NCBI RefSeq assembly: GCF_001894805.1
Contig: NZ_BCWX01000003.1
Span: 1 to 64,000 of the forward strand
Direction: 5' to 3'
DNA length: 64,000 nucleotides
Origin: Rhodococcus globerulus NBRC 14531
GTDB lineage: Bacteria; Actinomycetota; Actinomycetes; Mycobacteriales; Mycobacteriaceae
The notes under the pieces are model-generated. The model was not told the DNA's origin. It searched no databases and was given only the letters and a program-made list of their open reading frames with translations. This document shows positions 49,041 through 58,802 of the stretch, piece after piece. The position numbers and the translations under genes were made by a program. Positions within the stretch are counted from its first letter, which is position 1. Every line of letters begins with the position of its first letter.

Positions 49041-50672
49041 GTGACCTGGGATACTTCGGTTGATGTCCTCGTTGTCGGATTCGGCGTGGCGGGGGCAAGC
49101 GCCGCACTCGAAGCGGTGGCGGCCGGTTCATCGGTGATGGCGATCGACCGGGCATTGGGAGGTGGCGCCAGCACCATTTCCGGTGGAATCTTCTATGCCG
49201 GTGGCGGCACCGCGATTCAGAAAGAAGCCGGTATCGAGGACACTCCGGAAGCCATGCTCGCGTACCTGAACCGCGAGGTCGGTGATGCGGTGACGCCCCA
49301 GACCTTGCGTCGGTTCGTGGAGGAGAGTCCGGCGACAATCGACTGGCTGCGCGGTCACGGTGTGCCGTTCGAGGCGTCGCTGTGCCCGTACAAGACCTCG
49401 TATCCGAGCAACAAGCACTACCTGTACTTCTCGGGCAGCGAATCGGCCGGCGGGTTCCGGGACATCGCCAAACCTGCTCCGCGTGGGCACCGTGCCAAAG
49501 GCCGAGGAACGTCGGGGAAGATGCTCTACGGCCCGCTTGCGAAGTCGGCCCAGGCCAAAGGTGTGCGGTTTCTCGGTCAGACCCGAGCAGATCGGTTGAT
49601 CATCGAGGACGGCCGGGTGATCGGCGTCGAGGCGCTGACGCTTCGGGATGCACCCGCCGGGGTCCGGCGGCGTCACGCTGCGCTCAGTTCGATTTCCGCC
49701 AAACCGGGTGTGTATGCGCCCCAACTGCGTTCGATTGTCGACGCCCAAATCAGCAAGATCGAGAAGAAGTACGCCAAGAAGATCCGCATAAAGGCGCGTG
49801 GTGGCGTGATCCTCAGCGCGGGTGGATTTGTATCCAACCGCGAGATGATGCGCACTCACGCACCCGCGTACAAGGGCGGAATCCCGCTCGGCACGTCGGG
49901 CGACGACGGCAAGGGAATCAACCTCGGAATCGAGGCGGGCGGTGCGACCGACAAACTCGGTAACGTTTCCGCGTGGCGGTTCATCGTCCCGCCCAGCGCT
50001 TTTCTCGGTTCGATACTGGTGGGCGAATCCGGAGCGCGAATCGTCGACGAATCGCGTTACGGTGCGGCGCTGGGGCAAGCAATGGTCGAGAAGAGCAACG
50101 GAATCGGTTGGCTGCTGGCGGATTCCGACCTCGTTCGTGAAGCGAAAGCGCAAATCCCCGATCAGTCCATGTGGTTTCAGCGGGTGCAGACCGCCGGCAT
50201 GATGCGTACCGCAGTACACGGCAACACGATTGCCGAAGTGGCGCACAAGGCGGGAATCGATGCAGCCGGCCTGTATGAAACGGTCGATGCGCACAATACT
50301 GCTGCGGCGAACGGTCAATCCGATCCGATGGGCAAGCCGTCCGACTTCATCAGACCGATACTCAACGCCCCGTTCACGCTGTACGACGTCTCGATCAAGC
50401 CCAACATGATGAATCCGTGTCCCATGCTCACACTTGGTGGATTGGTGGTCGACGAATCGACCGGCCTGGTGAAAAATGAAGCCGGGGAACCGATACTGGG
50501 ACTCTATGCAGCCGGACGCACAGCCGTCGGTATTTGTTCCAATTCGTATGTGAGTGGCTTGTCGCTCGCTGACTGCGTGTTCTCCGGCCGTCGCGCCGGA
50601 CTTCATGCGGCCACGGTCACCGCGATGGCCCGTTTCAGTTCACCCCCCAGCTTCAGCTCATCTAGGGAGTAG
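49041..50672 (+). CDS. KstD-like FAD-dependent dehydrogenase
   Basis: A 543-residue flavoprotein of the FAD-binding-2 (fumarate reductase/KstD) family. It has [11 protein letters not shown] at the N-terminus, the conserved [18 protein letters not shown] segment, and the end motif [20 protein letters not shown]. The closest functional guess is a 3-ketosteroid dehydrogenase variant such as the delta4(5-alpha) type. It starts at GTG 49041 with GAGGATGG upstream. It stands first in an operon with hsaG, hsaF, an SDR and a VOC gene, divergent from kstD, at the place where hsaE lies in M. tuberculosis. Confidence 0.82.
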   Translation: MTWDTSVDVLVVGFGVAGASAALEAVAAGSSVMAIDRALGGGASTISGGIFYAGGGTAIQKEAGIEDTPEAMLAYLNREVGDAVTPQTLRRFVEESPATIDWLRGHGVPFEASLCPYKTSYPSNKHYLYFSGSESAGGFRDIAKPAPRGHRAKGRGTSGKMLYGPLAKSAQAKGVRFLGQTRADRLIIEDGRVIGVEALTLRDAPAGVRRRHAALSSISAKPGVYAPQLRSIVDAQISKIEKKYAKKIRIKARGGVILSAGGFVSNREMMRTHAPAYKGGIPLGTSGDDGKGINLGIEAGGATDKLGNVSAWRFIVPPSAFLGSILVGESGARIVDESRYGAALGQAMVEKSNGIGWLLADSDLVREAKAQIPDQSMWFQRVQTAGMMRTAVHGNTIAEVAHKAGIDAAGLYETVDAHNTAAANGQSDPMGKPSDFIRPILNAPFTLYDVSIKPNMMNPCPMLTLGGLVVDESTGLVKNEAGEPILGLYAAGRTAVGICSNSYVSGLSLADCVFSGRRAGLHAATVTAMARFSSPPSFSSSRE

Positions 50673-50674
50673 TC

Positions 50675-51577
50675 ATGACCAAGGCAAGTGTGGCGATTGT
50701 CGGGTCGGGAAACATCAGTACCGATCTGCTGTACAAACTGCAACGTTCGCCGTGGCTGGAGCCGCGGTGGATGATCGGAATCGACCCGGAGAGCGAAGGA
50801 TTGGCGCGCGCCGCCGCGATGGGGCTCGAGACCTCCGCCGAGGGGGTCGACTGGCTGTTGAATCAGGCGGAGAAACCGGACCTGGTATTCGAGGCGACGT
50901 CGGCCTACGTTCACCGTGACGCGGCTCCGCGCTACGAGGCCGCGGGAATCCGCGCTGTCGACCTCACCCCGGCTGCTGTCGGCCCGGCAGTAGTTCCTCC
51001 GGCCAACCTCCGCGAGCACCTCGACGCGCCAAACGTCAACATGATCACCTGCGGCGGGCAGGCAACTATCCCGATCGTGTACGCGGTATCTCGTGTGGTG
51101 GAAGTGGCTTACGCCGAGATCGTCGCCTCCGTTGCATCACTGTCAGCCGGACCGGGAACCCGCGCGAACATCGACGAGTTCACCAAGACCACCAGTCGCG
51201 GTATCGAGACGATCGGCGGCGCCCAGCGTGGCAAGGCGATCATCATCCTTAATCCTGCCGACCCGCCGATGATCATGCGAGACACCATCTTCTGCGCCAT
51301 CCCCGAAGATGCGGACCACGCCGCGATCACCGACTCCATTCATCGCGTCGTCAAGGACATTCAGCAGTACGTGCCGGGCTACCGCTTGCTCAACGAGCCG
51401 CAGTTCGACAAGCCGAGCGTCGTGTCCGGTGGATATGCAACGGTCACAACGTTTGTCGAGGTCGAAGGTGCAGGCGACTTCCTGCCGCCGTACGCCGGAA
51501 ACCTCGACATCATGACGGCGGCAGCCACCAAAGTGGGCGAGGAGATCGCCCAGAAGCTTCTGAGCGTGAAGGCATGA
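50675..51577 (+). CDS. hsaG: Acylating acetaldehyde/propanal dehydrogenase
   Basis: A 300-residue enzyme that converts an aldehyde, NAD and CoA to acyl-CoA. The Rossmann motif is [11 protein letters not shown] and the catalytic Cys126 is in [12 protein letters not shown]. In steroid degradation (HsaG) it works in complex with the aldolase HsaF, receiving the aldehyde by channel. It lies 2 bases after the flavoprotein gene and overlaps hsaF by 4 bases. Similar enzymes also serve catechol meta-cleavage pathways (BphJ, DmpF), so the HsaG name rests on context. Confidence 0.92.
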   Translation: MTKASVAIVGSGNISTDLLYKLQRSPWLEPRWMIGIDPESEGLARAAAMGLETSAEGVDWLLNQAEKPDLVFEATSAYVHRDAAPRYEAAGIRAVDLTPAAVGPAVVPPANLREHLDAPNVNMITCGGQATIPIVYAVSRVVEVAYAEIVASVASLSAGPGTRANIDEFTKTTSRGIETIGGAQRGKAIIILNPADPPMIMRDTIFCAIPEDADHAAITDSIHRVVKDIQQYVPGYRLLNEPQFDKPSVVSGGYATVTTFVEVEGAGDFLPPYAGNLDIMTAAATKVGEEIAQKLLSVKA

Positions 51578-52617
51578 GCGACATGATTCACTTCGATTCG
51601 AGCTGGGACATCCGCGTCACCGACACCTCGCTGCGCGACGGTTCCCATCACAAGCGTCATCAGTTCACCCTCGAGGAAGTCCGGGCGATCGTCGGTGCCC
51701 TCGACGGAGCCGGTGTGCCGGTCATCGAGGTCACCCACGGTGACGGTCTCGGCGGGTCCTCCTTCAACTACGGCTTCTCGAAAACGCCCGAGCAAGAACT
51801 CATCAAAGCTGCTGTGGAGACGGCAAAAAACGCAAAGATCGCCTTCCTGATGCTGCCGGGGCTGGGTATCAAGGACGACATCGTCATTGCTCAGGACAAC
51901 GGCGCGTCCATCTGCCGTATCGCCACTCACTGCACCGAGGCGGACGTCTCCATTCAGCACTTCGGCCTTGCTCGTGAGCGTGGACTCGAGACCGTCGGAT
52001 TTCTCATGATGGCTCATTCGATTCCGCCGGAAACGCTCGCCAAACAGGCTCGCATCATGGCCGACGCCGGTTGCCAGTGTGTATACGTGGTCGATTCTGC
52101 GGGTGCTCTTGTTCTCGAGCAGGTGTCCGAACGGGTCGAGGCGCTGGTCCAGGAACTCGGCAGCGACGCTCAGGTCGGTTTCCACGGACACGAGAACCTC
52201 GGTTTGGGTGTCGCGAATTCGATTGCCGCCGTGCGCGCTGGGGCCAAGCAGATCGACGGCAGCACCCGCCGTTTCGGTGCCGGTGCTGGTAACGCGCCGG
52301 TGGAGGCGTTTGTCGGAGTCTGCGACAAGATCGGCGTCAAGACCGGTATCGACTTCTTCGCGATAGCCGACGCCGCCGAAGATGTTGTGCGACCGGCCAT
52401 GCCGCAGGAATGTCTACTCGACCGCCAGGCGCTGATGATGGGCTACGCCGGCGTGTACTCCAGCTTCCTCAAGCATGCTGAACGTCAAGCTGAGCGGTAC
52501 GGCGTGTCCTCTGCCGAGCTACTCGTGCGCGCGGGGAAGCGCAAGTTGGTTGGCGGACAGGAAGATCAGCTGATAGATATCGCGTTGGAGCTTCAGCGGG
52601 AGGCCGCCGCGTCGTAG
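51574..52617 (+). CDS. hsaF: 4-hydroxy-2-oxoacid aldolase
   Basis: A 347-residue HMGL-like TIM-barrel aldolase with a communication domain. Catalytic Arg21-Asp22 ([12 protein letters not shown]) and the metal ligands in [11 protein letters not shown] are visible. It splits 4-hydroxy-2-oxoacids to pyruvate and an aldehyde handed to HsaG. ATG 51574 overlaps the hsaG stop. The C-terminal domain ([20 protein letters not shown]) is as in BphI/DmpG/HsaF. Confidence 0.93.
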   Translation: MSDMIHFDSSWDIRVTDTSLRDGSHHKRHQFTLEEVRAIVGALDGAGVPVIEVTHGDGLGGSSFNYGFSKTPEQELIKAAVETAKNAKIAFLMLPGLGIKDDIVIAQDNGASICRIATHCTEADVSIQHFGLARERGLETVGFLMMAHSIPPETLAKQARIMADAGCQCVYVVDSAGALVLEQVSERVEALVQELGSDAQVGFHGHENLGLGVANSIAAVRAGAKQIDGSTRRFGAGAGNAPVEAFVGVCDKIGVKTGIDFFAIADAAEDVVRPAMPQECLLDRQALMMGYAGVYSSFLKHAERQAERYGVSSAELLVRAGKRKLVGGQEDQLIDIALELQREAAAS

Positions 52618-52626
52618 ACTCGGTGT

Positions 52627-53379
52627 GTGGCTGACGTACTGGACGGAAAAATTGCACTGGTGACCGGCGCGTCCTCGGGGTTGGGGCGCGCCGTCGCCGA
52701 GATCCTGAACGGCAGAGGCGCCAAGGTTTTCGGAGTTGCCCGGAGCAAGGACACATTGCACCAGGCAATGACCGAACTGACGGGAAGTGACGGTGCGGGC
52801 CGTTATTCGGCTTCCGACGTTTCCGACTCCGCTCAGTGCGACGCCGCTGTGCAGGCTTGCGTCGACGCCTTCGGCGGAATCGACATCCTCGTCAATGTGG
52901 CTGGTTCACATACCATCCGCCATACCGCAGACATTGCCGATGACGACTGGGCACATGACCTCGCGGTCAACCTGAACGGGCCGTTCTTCCTGTCACGAGC
53001 TGCGCTGCCCCATCTTCTCGCGCGGGGCGGCAACATCGTCAACGTTTCCTCGATCGCTGGACTCGAAGGGCAGGCATACTCGGCAGGGTACTGCGCTGCC
53101 AAGCACGGGCTGATCGGGCTCACCCGAGCGATGGCTATGGAGTTCACCGGGAAATCTCTGCGCGTCAACGCAATCTGCCCTGGCGGCATGATGACTCCGC
53201 AGGTCACGGGATTCACCTTCCCGGACGGCGTCGATTTCGATCTGATCATGAAGGTCGCGTCACCGCGCGGACTGATGGAACCGGAGGACGTGGCGAAGAT
53301 GGTGGCCTTTCTTGCTTCCGATGATGCCTCTGCGATTCACGGCGCGGTGTATTCGGTGGACAACGGAAAAATGGCATGA
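52627..53379 (+). CDS. Short-chain dehydrogenase/reductase
   Basis: A 250-residue classical SDR: NAD(P) motif TGASSGLGRAV, NVAGS, and catalytic Ser and YCAAK (SSIAGLEGQAYSAGYCAAKH). GTG 52627 lies 9 bases after hsaF, and the stop overlaps the VOC gene as ATGA, so it is part of the flavoprotein-hsaG-hsaF operon. Such enzymes oxidise ring or side-chain hydroxyls; this one's substrate is unknown, though a steroid hydroxyl is plausible from context. Confidence 0.88.
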   Translation: MADVLDGKIALVTGASSGLGRAVAEILNGRGAKVFGVARSKDTLHQAMTELTGSDGAGRYSASDVSDSAQCDAAVQACVDAFGGIDILVNVAGSHTIRHTADIADDDWAHDLAVNLNGPFFLSRAALPHLLARGGNIVNVSSIAGLEGQAYSAGYCAAKHGLIGLTRAMAMEFTGKSLRVNAICPGGMMTPQVTGFTFPDGVDFDLIMKVASPRGLMEPEDVAKMVAFLASDDASAIHGAVYSVDNGKMA

Positions 53380-53864
53380 CCCCGCTGGTTTCGGGACCGA
53401 TCTTTCAGATCTGTTGGGTAGTAGCCGACATCATCGCAGCGGAAGAGGAGTTCTCCGAGAATTGGGGCGTTCAGCGATGGCTACGGATGCCCGACCTTCA
53501 CTTCGGTCCGGAGACCACGACTTATCGGGGCCAGCCCGCCGATTACACAGCCCACATTTCCCTTGGTTATGCGGGAACTCAGCAAATTGAACTGATCCAA
53601 CCGGTTTCGGGGCGCAGTCTTTATTCGGAGTTCCTCGACACCCATGGTGTTGGCGTTCATCACGTGGCATTTGTTCCGGACGATTACGACGAAACCTTGG
53701 CGGAGGTAGAGCGTCGGGGAATGTCGGTGTTGCAGCAGGGGCGCATCGAAGACGTGGGAATGGAATTTGCCTACGTCGACGCAGGCCCGACGGGCGGCTA
53801 CGTGGAACTCATGAAGCTCTCGCCCGAGATCCGCTTGATGTTCGATTCGCTCATCACGTATTGA
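53376..53864 (+). CDS. VOC-superfamily protein, glyoxalase-4 type
   Basis: A 162-residue two-module VOC protein. Probable metal or active residues are the Glu in QQIELIQP, the His pair in GVGVHHVAFVPDDY and the Glu in GYVELMKL. It resembles the methylmalonyl-CoA epimerase/glyoxalase-4 group more than ring-cleavage dioxygenases, which are about twice as long. It is the last gene of the operon, coupled to the SDR by ATGA, and overlaps the end of the convergent monooxygenase gene by 11 bases. An isomerase or hydrolase role in the pathway is inference. Confidence 0.78.
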   Translation: MTPLVSGPIFQICWVVADIIAAEEEFSENWGVQRWLRMPDLHFGPETTTYRGQPADYTAHISLGYAGTQQIELIQPVSGRSLYSEFLDTHGVGVHHVAFVPDDYDETLAEVERRGMSVLQQGRIEDVGMEFAYVDAGPTGGYVELMKLSPEIRLMFDSLITY

Positions 53865-55455
53865 ACGCAAAGACTTTCGATAAGTAGCCGGAGATACCGG
53901 CGCAGTCACCTCGGTATCCGAGGTACCCGTCCGGTCGGATTACCAACGCACAGTTCTCTTCCACGCCGTAGGCGGCACACAGCTGGGAATCGGTGTCGCG
54001 AATGATCGGCAGTGTCGAATAGACGGAATCAGACGACGGTGGTGCGATCACGTACACGTCGAGCTGTCCGTGTGCCGCGTGAACAGCAGCGGCAGAATGC
54101 TTTTCGCAGTCACCGATGCTGTCTTCGGATCCGTCCGAGCAGAGAAGAAGCGTGTGGTTGACACCGGCCAGCAATTCGAACAACCGGATGGGGAACTGCA
54201 CGCAGTCGCGGGTTAGCCCACGTGCGTCCGGTGCCCGTTCGCCGGGGTGAACGTTCGAGACGTTCCCGGTTTCTCCGCCGTTGAGCGGACTGTCGGGATA
54301 GGCAACCAGTAGTTGTGCCTGCCGACGCATCGCGGTCTCGATCGAGGACTCTCCAGCGCCGATCCCTTCGCGGGCGTTGCGGACGGTCATTCCGACAACT
54401 TCTTCACCAACCGGCCGTCTTTCGGCGTCGTAGGTGTCGAGAAGGCCAGGGGAAGCGAAGTTCTGGGTTGCCAGTGCCAGTTTCCACGCGAGGTTGTGCG
54501 CATCCTGGATTCCGGTGTTCATACCTTGTGCGCCGGTGGGCGGATGAATATGCGCGGCGTCACCGGCGATGAAAACCCTTCCGCGACTGTAGGCATCGAC
54601 AATGCGGTGGCTGATCCGAAAGACCGACGACCACCGCATCGCCGACGCTGTCGTAGGTTCGGGCGACAATCGGTCGAGCACAGCCTGAATGTGGTGGAGT
54701 TCGGGCGCCTTTCCGGACGAAAAGCCGTGTGCAATTCCGTCAAGTCCGGCAGGATCCGGGAGAAGCTCGTCGGGAACCAGCATCGACATCCGATATCGTT
54801 TGTGACCGGGGAGCGGGATGCACACCAGGAGATCGTCGGTAGTTCCAGCGTCGTCGACATGACTGGCGCGAATCGCGTATCCGCTGGGCATCGACCAGTC
54901 AACTTCGACGTCGCCGAGCATGTAGCTTTCGGCAAAAGCTCCACCCTCGAAGGTCAATCCCAAGCCCTTACGGACAACACTGTGCGCACCGTCGCATCCC
55001 ACCAGATACTTGGCCCGCACGGTACTTCCATCGTTGAGTATGCAACTGACTCCGTCGTCGCTGTCCTCGAAACTGTCGAGTGAGAGCCCGCGTTCGATCG
55101 AGGTTCCGAGTTCTCGCAGCCTGGCCGTCAGGATTCTTTCGGTCTCGTACTGGGGGAGTCCGCAAAAGGTGTACGGCACGTCGCCGGGGAGTGTGAGATC
55201 CATCCGCCCCACTTCGGAACCGTTGGTGTAGCTGATCTGCCCGCGCAAGATGGTGGCGGCATCGAGAACCTGTCGCAGTACGCCCATGTTCTCGAATACT
55301 TCGAGGGTGCGGGGTTGGATGCCAACTGCTTTGGCGTACTGCGGAGGTTCGCCGAGCGGGTCGACGATCCGAACGTTCACCCCGCGACGGCGCAGTTCGA
55401 TGGCGGCGGTCAGCCCGATCGGGCCGGCGCCTGCGACGAGTACATCGATATCCAT
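53854..55455 (-). CDS. FAD-dependent aromatic monooxygenase, MhpA/phenol hydroxylase type
   Basis: A 533-residue class A flavin hydroxylase. Seen are GAGPIGLTAAIEL, the DG motif GCDGAHSVVRKGLGL and the GD motif [20 protein letters not shown], followed by a C-terminal thioredoxin-like domain (about 400-533) as in phenol hydroxylase and polyketide hydroxylases. It would hydroxylate an aromatic or quinoid ring with NAD(P)H and O2. ATG 55455 is used (GTG 55461 is two codons upstream). It is transcribed toward the VOC gene and stands downstream of two SDR genes on the same strand, 120 bases after the nearer one. Confidence 0.87.
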   Translation of the reverse strand: MDIDVLVAGAGPIGLTAAIELRRRGVNVRIVDPLGEPPQYAKAVGIQPRTLEVFENMGVLRQVLDAATILRGQISYTNGSEVGRMDLTLPGDVPYTFCGLPQYETERILTARLRELGTSIERGLSLDSFEDSDDGVSCILNDGSTVRAKYLVGCDGAHSVVRKGLGLTFEGGAFAESYMLGDVEVDWSMPSGYAIRASHVDDAGTTDDLLVCIPLPGHKRYRMSMLVPDELLPDPAGLDGIAHGFSSGKAPELHHIQAVLDRLSPEPTTASAMRWSSVFRISHRIVDAYSRGRVFIAGDAAHIHPPTGAQGMNTGIQDAHNLAWKLALATQNFASPGLLDTYDAERRPVGEEVVGMTVRNAREGIGAGESSIETAMRRQAQLLVAYPDSPLNGGETGNVSNVHPGERAPDARGLTRDCVQFPIRLFELLAGVNHTLLLCSDGSEDSIGDCEKHSAAAVHAAHGQLDVYVIAPPSSDSVYSTLPIIRDTDSQLCAAYGVEENCALVIRPDGYLGYRGDCAGISGYLSKVFAFNT

Positions 55456-55574
55456 GTGCACCTACTGGGTAGGGGGAAGCATCCATTCCAGTATGGCGAG
55501 CGAAATTTTGAGGCGTGGGAAATCTCGCAAATCCGGCATCATGCCATTCGAGTGAAAACGCGTCGAGGCAGAAC

Positions 55575-56369
55575 TCAGGGAATCGGGGTCGACGCGTCCA
55601 CACTGGCTCGAATGCTCTCCATTCGCTTCTCGACGTAGTCGAGATACTGCGGGTGCGTGACGATGTACGGGAGATTCTGCGCTATCCCTCGAACAACGTA
55701 TGCGCCTGCGGTCGCGGGCTCCATGCCGATGTTTCCCGTTCCTTTGATGTGGCTGACATCCTCGACCTGACCACCCAATTCGGTGGTGTTCCGATCGAGA
55801 TTCGACATGACCAATCCCGGGCACAGCACGGATACGCCGACACCGTGTGGCGCCATCTCGGTGCGCAGCGCTTCGGACAGAGCAATGACTGCGCTCTTTG
55901 CGGCACTGTATGCGCCCCGCCCGGGAGCGCCTGCGGTCAATCCCATGACGGAAGCGGTGTTGACGATATGCCCGTATCCACGTGCTCGCATATCCCCGCC
56001 GAAGGCGGACACGCCGTTGAAGACTCCGGTCAGGTCGATCGCGACAAGATTGTCGAAGGTCTCCGGGTCCATGTCGGCCACATCGCGCCCGTTGAAACCG
56101 ATGCCCGCGTTGTTGACGAGGATATCCACCGGGCCGAAGGTGCTTTCGGCCGTTGCCTTGGCCACTGCCCAGGCCTCGCGATCACGGACGTCGAGTGAGA
56201 CGGCACTAAACCCGACACCTCGGGAAGCGATCACCGAATCCAGCGACTGCCGATTGATATCGGCGACCGTGACGGATAACCCGCGCTCTGCCAGCGCGTC
56301 GGCGATGCCGAGGCCGATACCGCTCGCGCCGCCGGTAATGAATGCGTGCCGCGCCGAGGACAACTCCAT
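55575..56369 (-). CDS. Short-chain dehydrogenase/reductase
   Basis: A 264-residue SDR with cofactor motif TGGASGIGLGIAD, NNAG, and active site TASVMGL...YSAAK. The C-terminal part (HPQYLDYVEKRMESIRASVD) resembles actinobacterial SDRs found near acyl-CoA and steroid genes. It lies 27 bases after the mycofactocin-type SDR gene and is probably cotranscribed with it and the NTF2-like gene. Substrate unknown. Confidence 0.87.
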   Translation of the reverse strand: MELSSARHAFITGGASGIGLGIADALAERGLSVTVADINRQSLDSVIASRGVGFSAVSLDVRDREAWAVAKATAESTFGPVDILVNNAGIGFNGRDVADMDPETFDNLVAIDLTGVFNGVSAFGGDMRARGYGHIVNTASVMGLTAGAPGRGAYSAAKSAVIALSEALRTEMAPHGVGVSVLCPGLVMSNLDRNTTELGGQVEDVSHIKGTGNIGMEPATAGAYVVRGIAQNLPYIVTHPQYLDYVEKRMESIRASVDASTPIP

Positions 56370-56396
56370 GCTTTTCCTCCAGTGAATACTGTTCGA

Positions 56397-57227
56397 TCAG
56401 AACTCGGTGACACCCGCGTCGGGTGCTAATTCGTGTGCGGTGATGTACTTCGATTCGTCGGATGCCAAGAACAACACCGTGTCTGACACATCTTCGGGTG
56501 CGATGATGTCGACGGGCAGCATGTTGATCATCATCGCGCCGATACGACTGTTGCCGGCAATCGCCTTGTCGAGCTGCCCGCCGAGGCCACCGTCGTTGAC
56601 CATGGGCGTGTTCACTCCGGTGGGATGGACGCTGTTCACCCGAATGCTGTGTTGAGCGAGTTCCGCGGCGAACGCTTTTGCCATTCCGCGTACTGCCCAC
56701 TTGCTCGTGGTGTACGGCATGGTGAACGGCTGAGCCTTCAATCCCGCTGCGGAACTGATCAAGATGATCGATCCGCTACCGCGCTCGACGAGATGTGGGG
56801 CCGAGACCATGACGGTGTTCCAGACACCGGTCACGTTGGTACCTATTGTGTCCTCGAAGGATTCGGGGGTTACCTCATGCCAGGGAGCGGCAGAGCAGAT
56901 CGCCGCGTTCGCGACGACGACATCCAGACGGCCGAGACGAATGACGGCATCGTCGACGATCCCACGAAGCTTCTCGAGGTCCCGCACGTCGACGATCGCT
57001 GAAATTGCCTGCTGTCCAGTCTTTTCCACCAGTCGAACGGTCTCCTCTAGATCCTCGGGGGTGGCCGGTGCATACGGGACACCTCGGATGGGTGCGCACA
57101 GATCGACGACAATGACGTCTGCGCCCTCGGCCGCCAAGCGAACGGCGTGCGCTCGTCCTTGTCCGCGGGCGGCACCGGTGATCAGGGCGACTTTGCCGGA
57201 TACACGCCCGTTTACGCGCTCGGTCAT
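56397..57227 (-). CDS. Mycofactocin-type SDR oxidoreductase
   Basis: A 276-residue SDR with TGAARGQGRAHAVRL, the insert EDLEETVRLVEKTGQQ, and active site SSAAGL...YTTSK. These are the marks of the mycofactocin-coupled SDR group, as in the gene at 30.6 kb. It probably oxidises an alcohol with a tightly held NAD re-oxidised through mycofactocin. ATG 57227 is chosen with AAAGG upstream; the frame is open to 57275. It follows the NTF2-like gene by 11 bases. Confidence 0.88.
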   Translation of the reverse strand: MTERVNGRVSGKVALITGAARGQGRAHAVRLAAEGADVIVVDLCAPIRGVPYAPATPEDLEETVRLVEKTGQQAISAIVDVRDLEKLRGIVDDAVIRLGRLDVVVANAAICSAAPWHEVTPESFEDTIGTNVTGVWNTVMVSAPHLVERGSGSIILISSAAGLKAQPFTMPYTTSKWAVRGMAKAFAAELAQHSIRVNSVHPTGVNTPMVNDGGLGGQLDKAIAGNSRIGAMMINMLPVDIIAPEDVSDTVLFLASDESKYITAHELAPDAGVTEF

Positions 57228-57238
57228 AGGTTTACCTT

Positions 57239-57670
57239 TCAGGCCGGCGACTTGGCGGGGTGGTTCGAGAACCACAGGTTCTCCTCGGTCACCCGAGCGC
57301 TCTTCCAGCCGTCGGCGGTGCGAACGACCTCATGGTGGTAGTTGCCGCCGCAGTAGGTCATCTCCGCAGCGCCCGGGAGTTGCATCGGGTTGTAGAACAT
57401 CGCCCGTACGTTGGCGGTGTCACCGTCGAGTTCGACCTCGACGTTGGTGACAAAATGCTGAGTCATCGGAACCTGGCCGAGTGCTTGTGTGAGCAGCGTC
57501 AGCACTTGGTCCCGGGATCCGGCCGGGTAGCCGACGGCGCTGTAGTCGAGATGCGCATCCTCGGTGAACACGGTAGTCAGCAATTCCCAATTCTTGGTGT
57601 CCACGGCGCGGGCGTATCGGTAGATCAGTTCGGCGATCTCGATCTTGTCCTGAACAGTCTGCAGATCCAC
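57239..57670 (-). CDS. SnoaL/NTF2-like protein
   Basis: A 143-residue NTF2-like protein (KIEIAELIYRYARAVDTKNW, LLTTVFTEDAHLDYSAVG, HHEVVRTADGWKSARVTEE). The Tyr/Asp-containing N-terminal helix pair and Trp-rich end are typical of the SnoaL_4 group, often listed as ring-hydroxylating dioxygenase beta-like or steroid isomerase-like proteins. It is the first gene of a minus-strand set with two SDRs and, further down, the flavin monooxygenase. No function can be assigned. Confidence 0.82.
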   Translation of the reverse strand: MDLQTVQDKIEIAELIYRYARAVDTKNWELLTTVFTEDAHLDYSAVGYPAGSRDQVLTLLTQALGQVPMTQHFVTNVEVELDGDTANVRAMFYNPMQLPGAAEMTYCGGNYHHEVVRTADGWKSARVTEENLWFSNHPAKSPA

Positions 57671-57741
57671 GAAGTTCCTTTGCTGACGGTGGGTTCCTGG
57701 CCCTCGTTTGCTCGATGAACTCTCGGCGAGGCGTCACGTTC

Positions 57742-57760
57742 ATGAGAACGCAATTCTCAT
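57742..57760. promoter_or_regulatory. Inverted repeat before NTF2/SDR operon, candidate operator
   Basis: ATGAGAA-CGCAA-TTCTCAT has perfect 7-bp arms and a 5-base centre, 72 bases upstream of the NTF2-like start. The neighbouring AAAGTA on the right reads TACTTT on the minus strand and could be part of a promoter for that operon. The motif is unlike the KstR box. Confidence 0.5.
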
Positions 57761-58002
57761 AAAGTAGAACATGAAGTGTGAAAAATCCATCGCCGCCGGA
57801 TCTGGTGACGGATTGCGGCTTCTGTCGACCTATGTGACCTCGTGCGAATTGCGATTGGATGTACCGATTCGACTGTCGAACAGCGTTGTGTTCCAGTACT
57901 CTACGCTGCTCGTTTCGACGTAGCCGCACTTGGTGAATGTGTTCGGTGTTGCAACCAGAAGGATACTCTTGAGATAGAGAATTGCCTTTTCAAAGTGTGG
58001 TC

Positions 58003-58018
58003 GAATCAGGCATGATTC
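58003..58018. promoter_or_regulatory. Inverted repeat before plus-strand SDR operon, candidate operator
   Basis: GAATCA-GGCA-TGATTC has perfect 6-bp arms and ends 4 bases before the SDR start codon at 58023, where a bound protein would block initiation. It differs from both the KstR box and the 57742 repeat. Confidence 0.5.
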
Positions 58019-58022
58019 ACCT

Positions 58023-58790
58023 ATGAGTACCTTGGAACATCTCCACGACCTGACCGGCAAAGTTGCGATAGTCACGGGTGGATCCCGCGGGATCGGCCGA
58101 GCGATTGTCCAGATTCTTGCCGAAGCGGGAGCTGACGTTGTCATCGCGTCCCGCAAACTCGACTCGTGTGAACGCGCCGCCGACGAGGTCATGGCGTCGA
58201 CCGGGCGAAAGGTTCTGCCGGTTGCGTGTCATGTCGGACGTTGGGACGATTGTGAGCAGTTGATCGACCGGACGCTCGAACACTTCGGCCGACTCGACGT
58301 GCTGGTGAACAACGCGGGTATGTCACCCCCGTACAAGAACCTCGACGATATTACCGAGGACCTGTACGACAAGACTCTCGGCGTTAATCTCAAGGGGCCC
58401 TTTCGTCTTGCCGTGCGCGCCGGAACGTACATGGCCGAGAACGACGGCGGTTCGATCATCAACGTCGGCACCGCGGGCTCCCTCGTCGCCAGCGTTCGCG
58501 AGTTGCCATACGCGTGCGCCAAGGCGGGCCTCAATGCCCTCACCGTCGGACTGGCTGAGGCCTTTGCGCCGACGGTGCGCGTCAACGCAATTCTTCCCGG
58601 GCCCTTCCTGACGGATATCTCCAAGTCCTGGGCTCCGGCCGAGGGCGAAGATGCACCATTCGTGCCGCTCCGTCGGATGGGCCGTCCCGAGGAGATCGGT
58701 CCACTTGCACTCCATCTCGCAAGTGCGGCTTCCAGTTACACCACCGGGGCGATCATCCGCGTCGACGGTGGAGTTACCCGCAAGGTCTGA
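58023..58790 (+). CDS. Short-chain dehydrogenase/reductase
   Basis: A 255-residue SDR: TGGSRGIGRAI cofactor motif, NNAG, catalytic region INVGTAGS...YACAK and the end segment TGAIIRVDGGVTRKV typical of the FabG-like group. It begins the plus-strand set SDR-SDR-EthD-like and is spaced 12 bases from the next SDR. No ribosome-binding site is obvious before ATG 58023; the candidate operator lies in its place, so the message may be short-leadered. Confidence 0.87.
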   Translation: MSTLEHLHDLTGKVAIVTGGSRGIGRAIVQILAEAGADVVIASRKLDSCERAADEVMASTGRKVLPVACHVGRWDDCEQLIDRTLEHFGRLDVLVNNAGMSPPYKNLDDITEDLYDKTLGVNLKGPFRLAVRAGTYMAENDGGSIINVGTAGSLVASVRELPYACAKAGLNALTVGLAEAFAPTVRVNAILPGPFLTDISKSWAPAEGEDAPFVPLRRMGRPEEIGPLALHLASAASSYTTGAIIRVDGGVTRKV

Positions 58791-58802
58791 CGAAAGGGAA
58801 AC

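Larger units (their letters stand above)
57671..58022. other. 352-base intergenic region between divergent operons
   Basis: No gene is supported here. The region separates the minus-strand NTF2/SDR operon from the plus-strand SDR/SDR/EthD-like operon. It is less GC-rich than its flanks in parts and holds two perfect inverted repeats (57742-57760 and 58003-58018), each close to one of the divergent starts. No local regulator gene is adjacent. Confidence 0.7.

Noticed and set aside
49128-50606. 492-codon minus-strand open frame opposite the KstD-like flavoprotein
   Set aside because: Antisense shadow with biased composition and no recognisable family; the plus-strand flavoprotein is clear.
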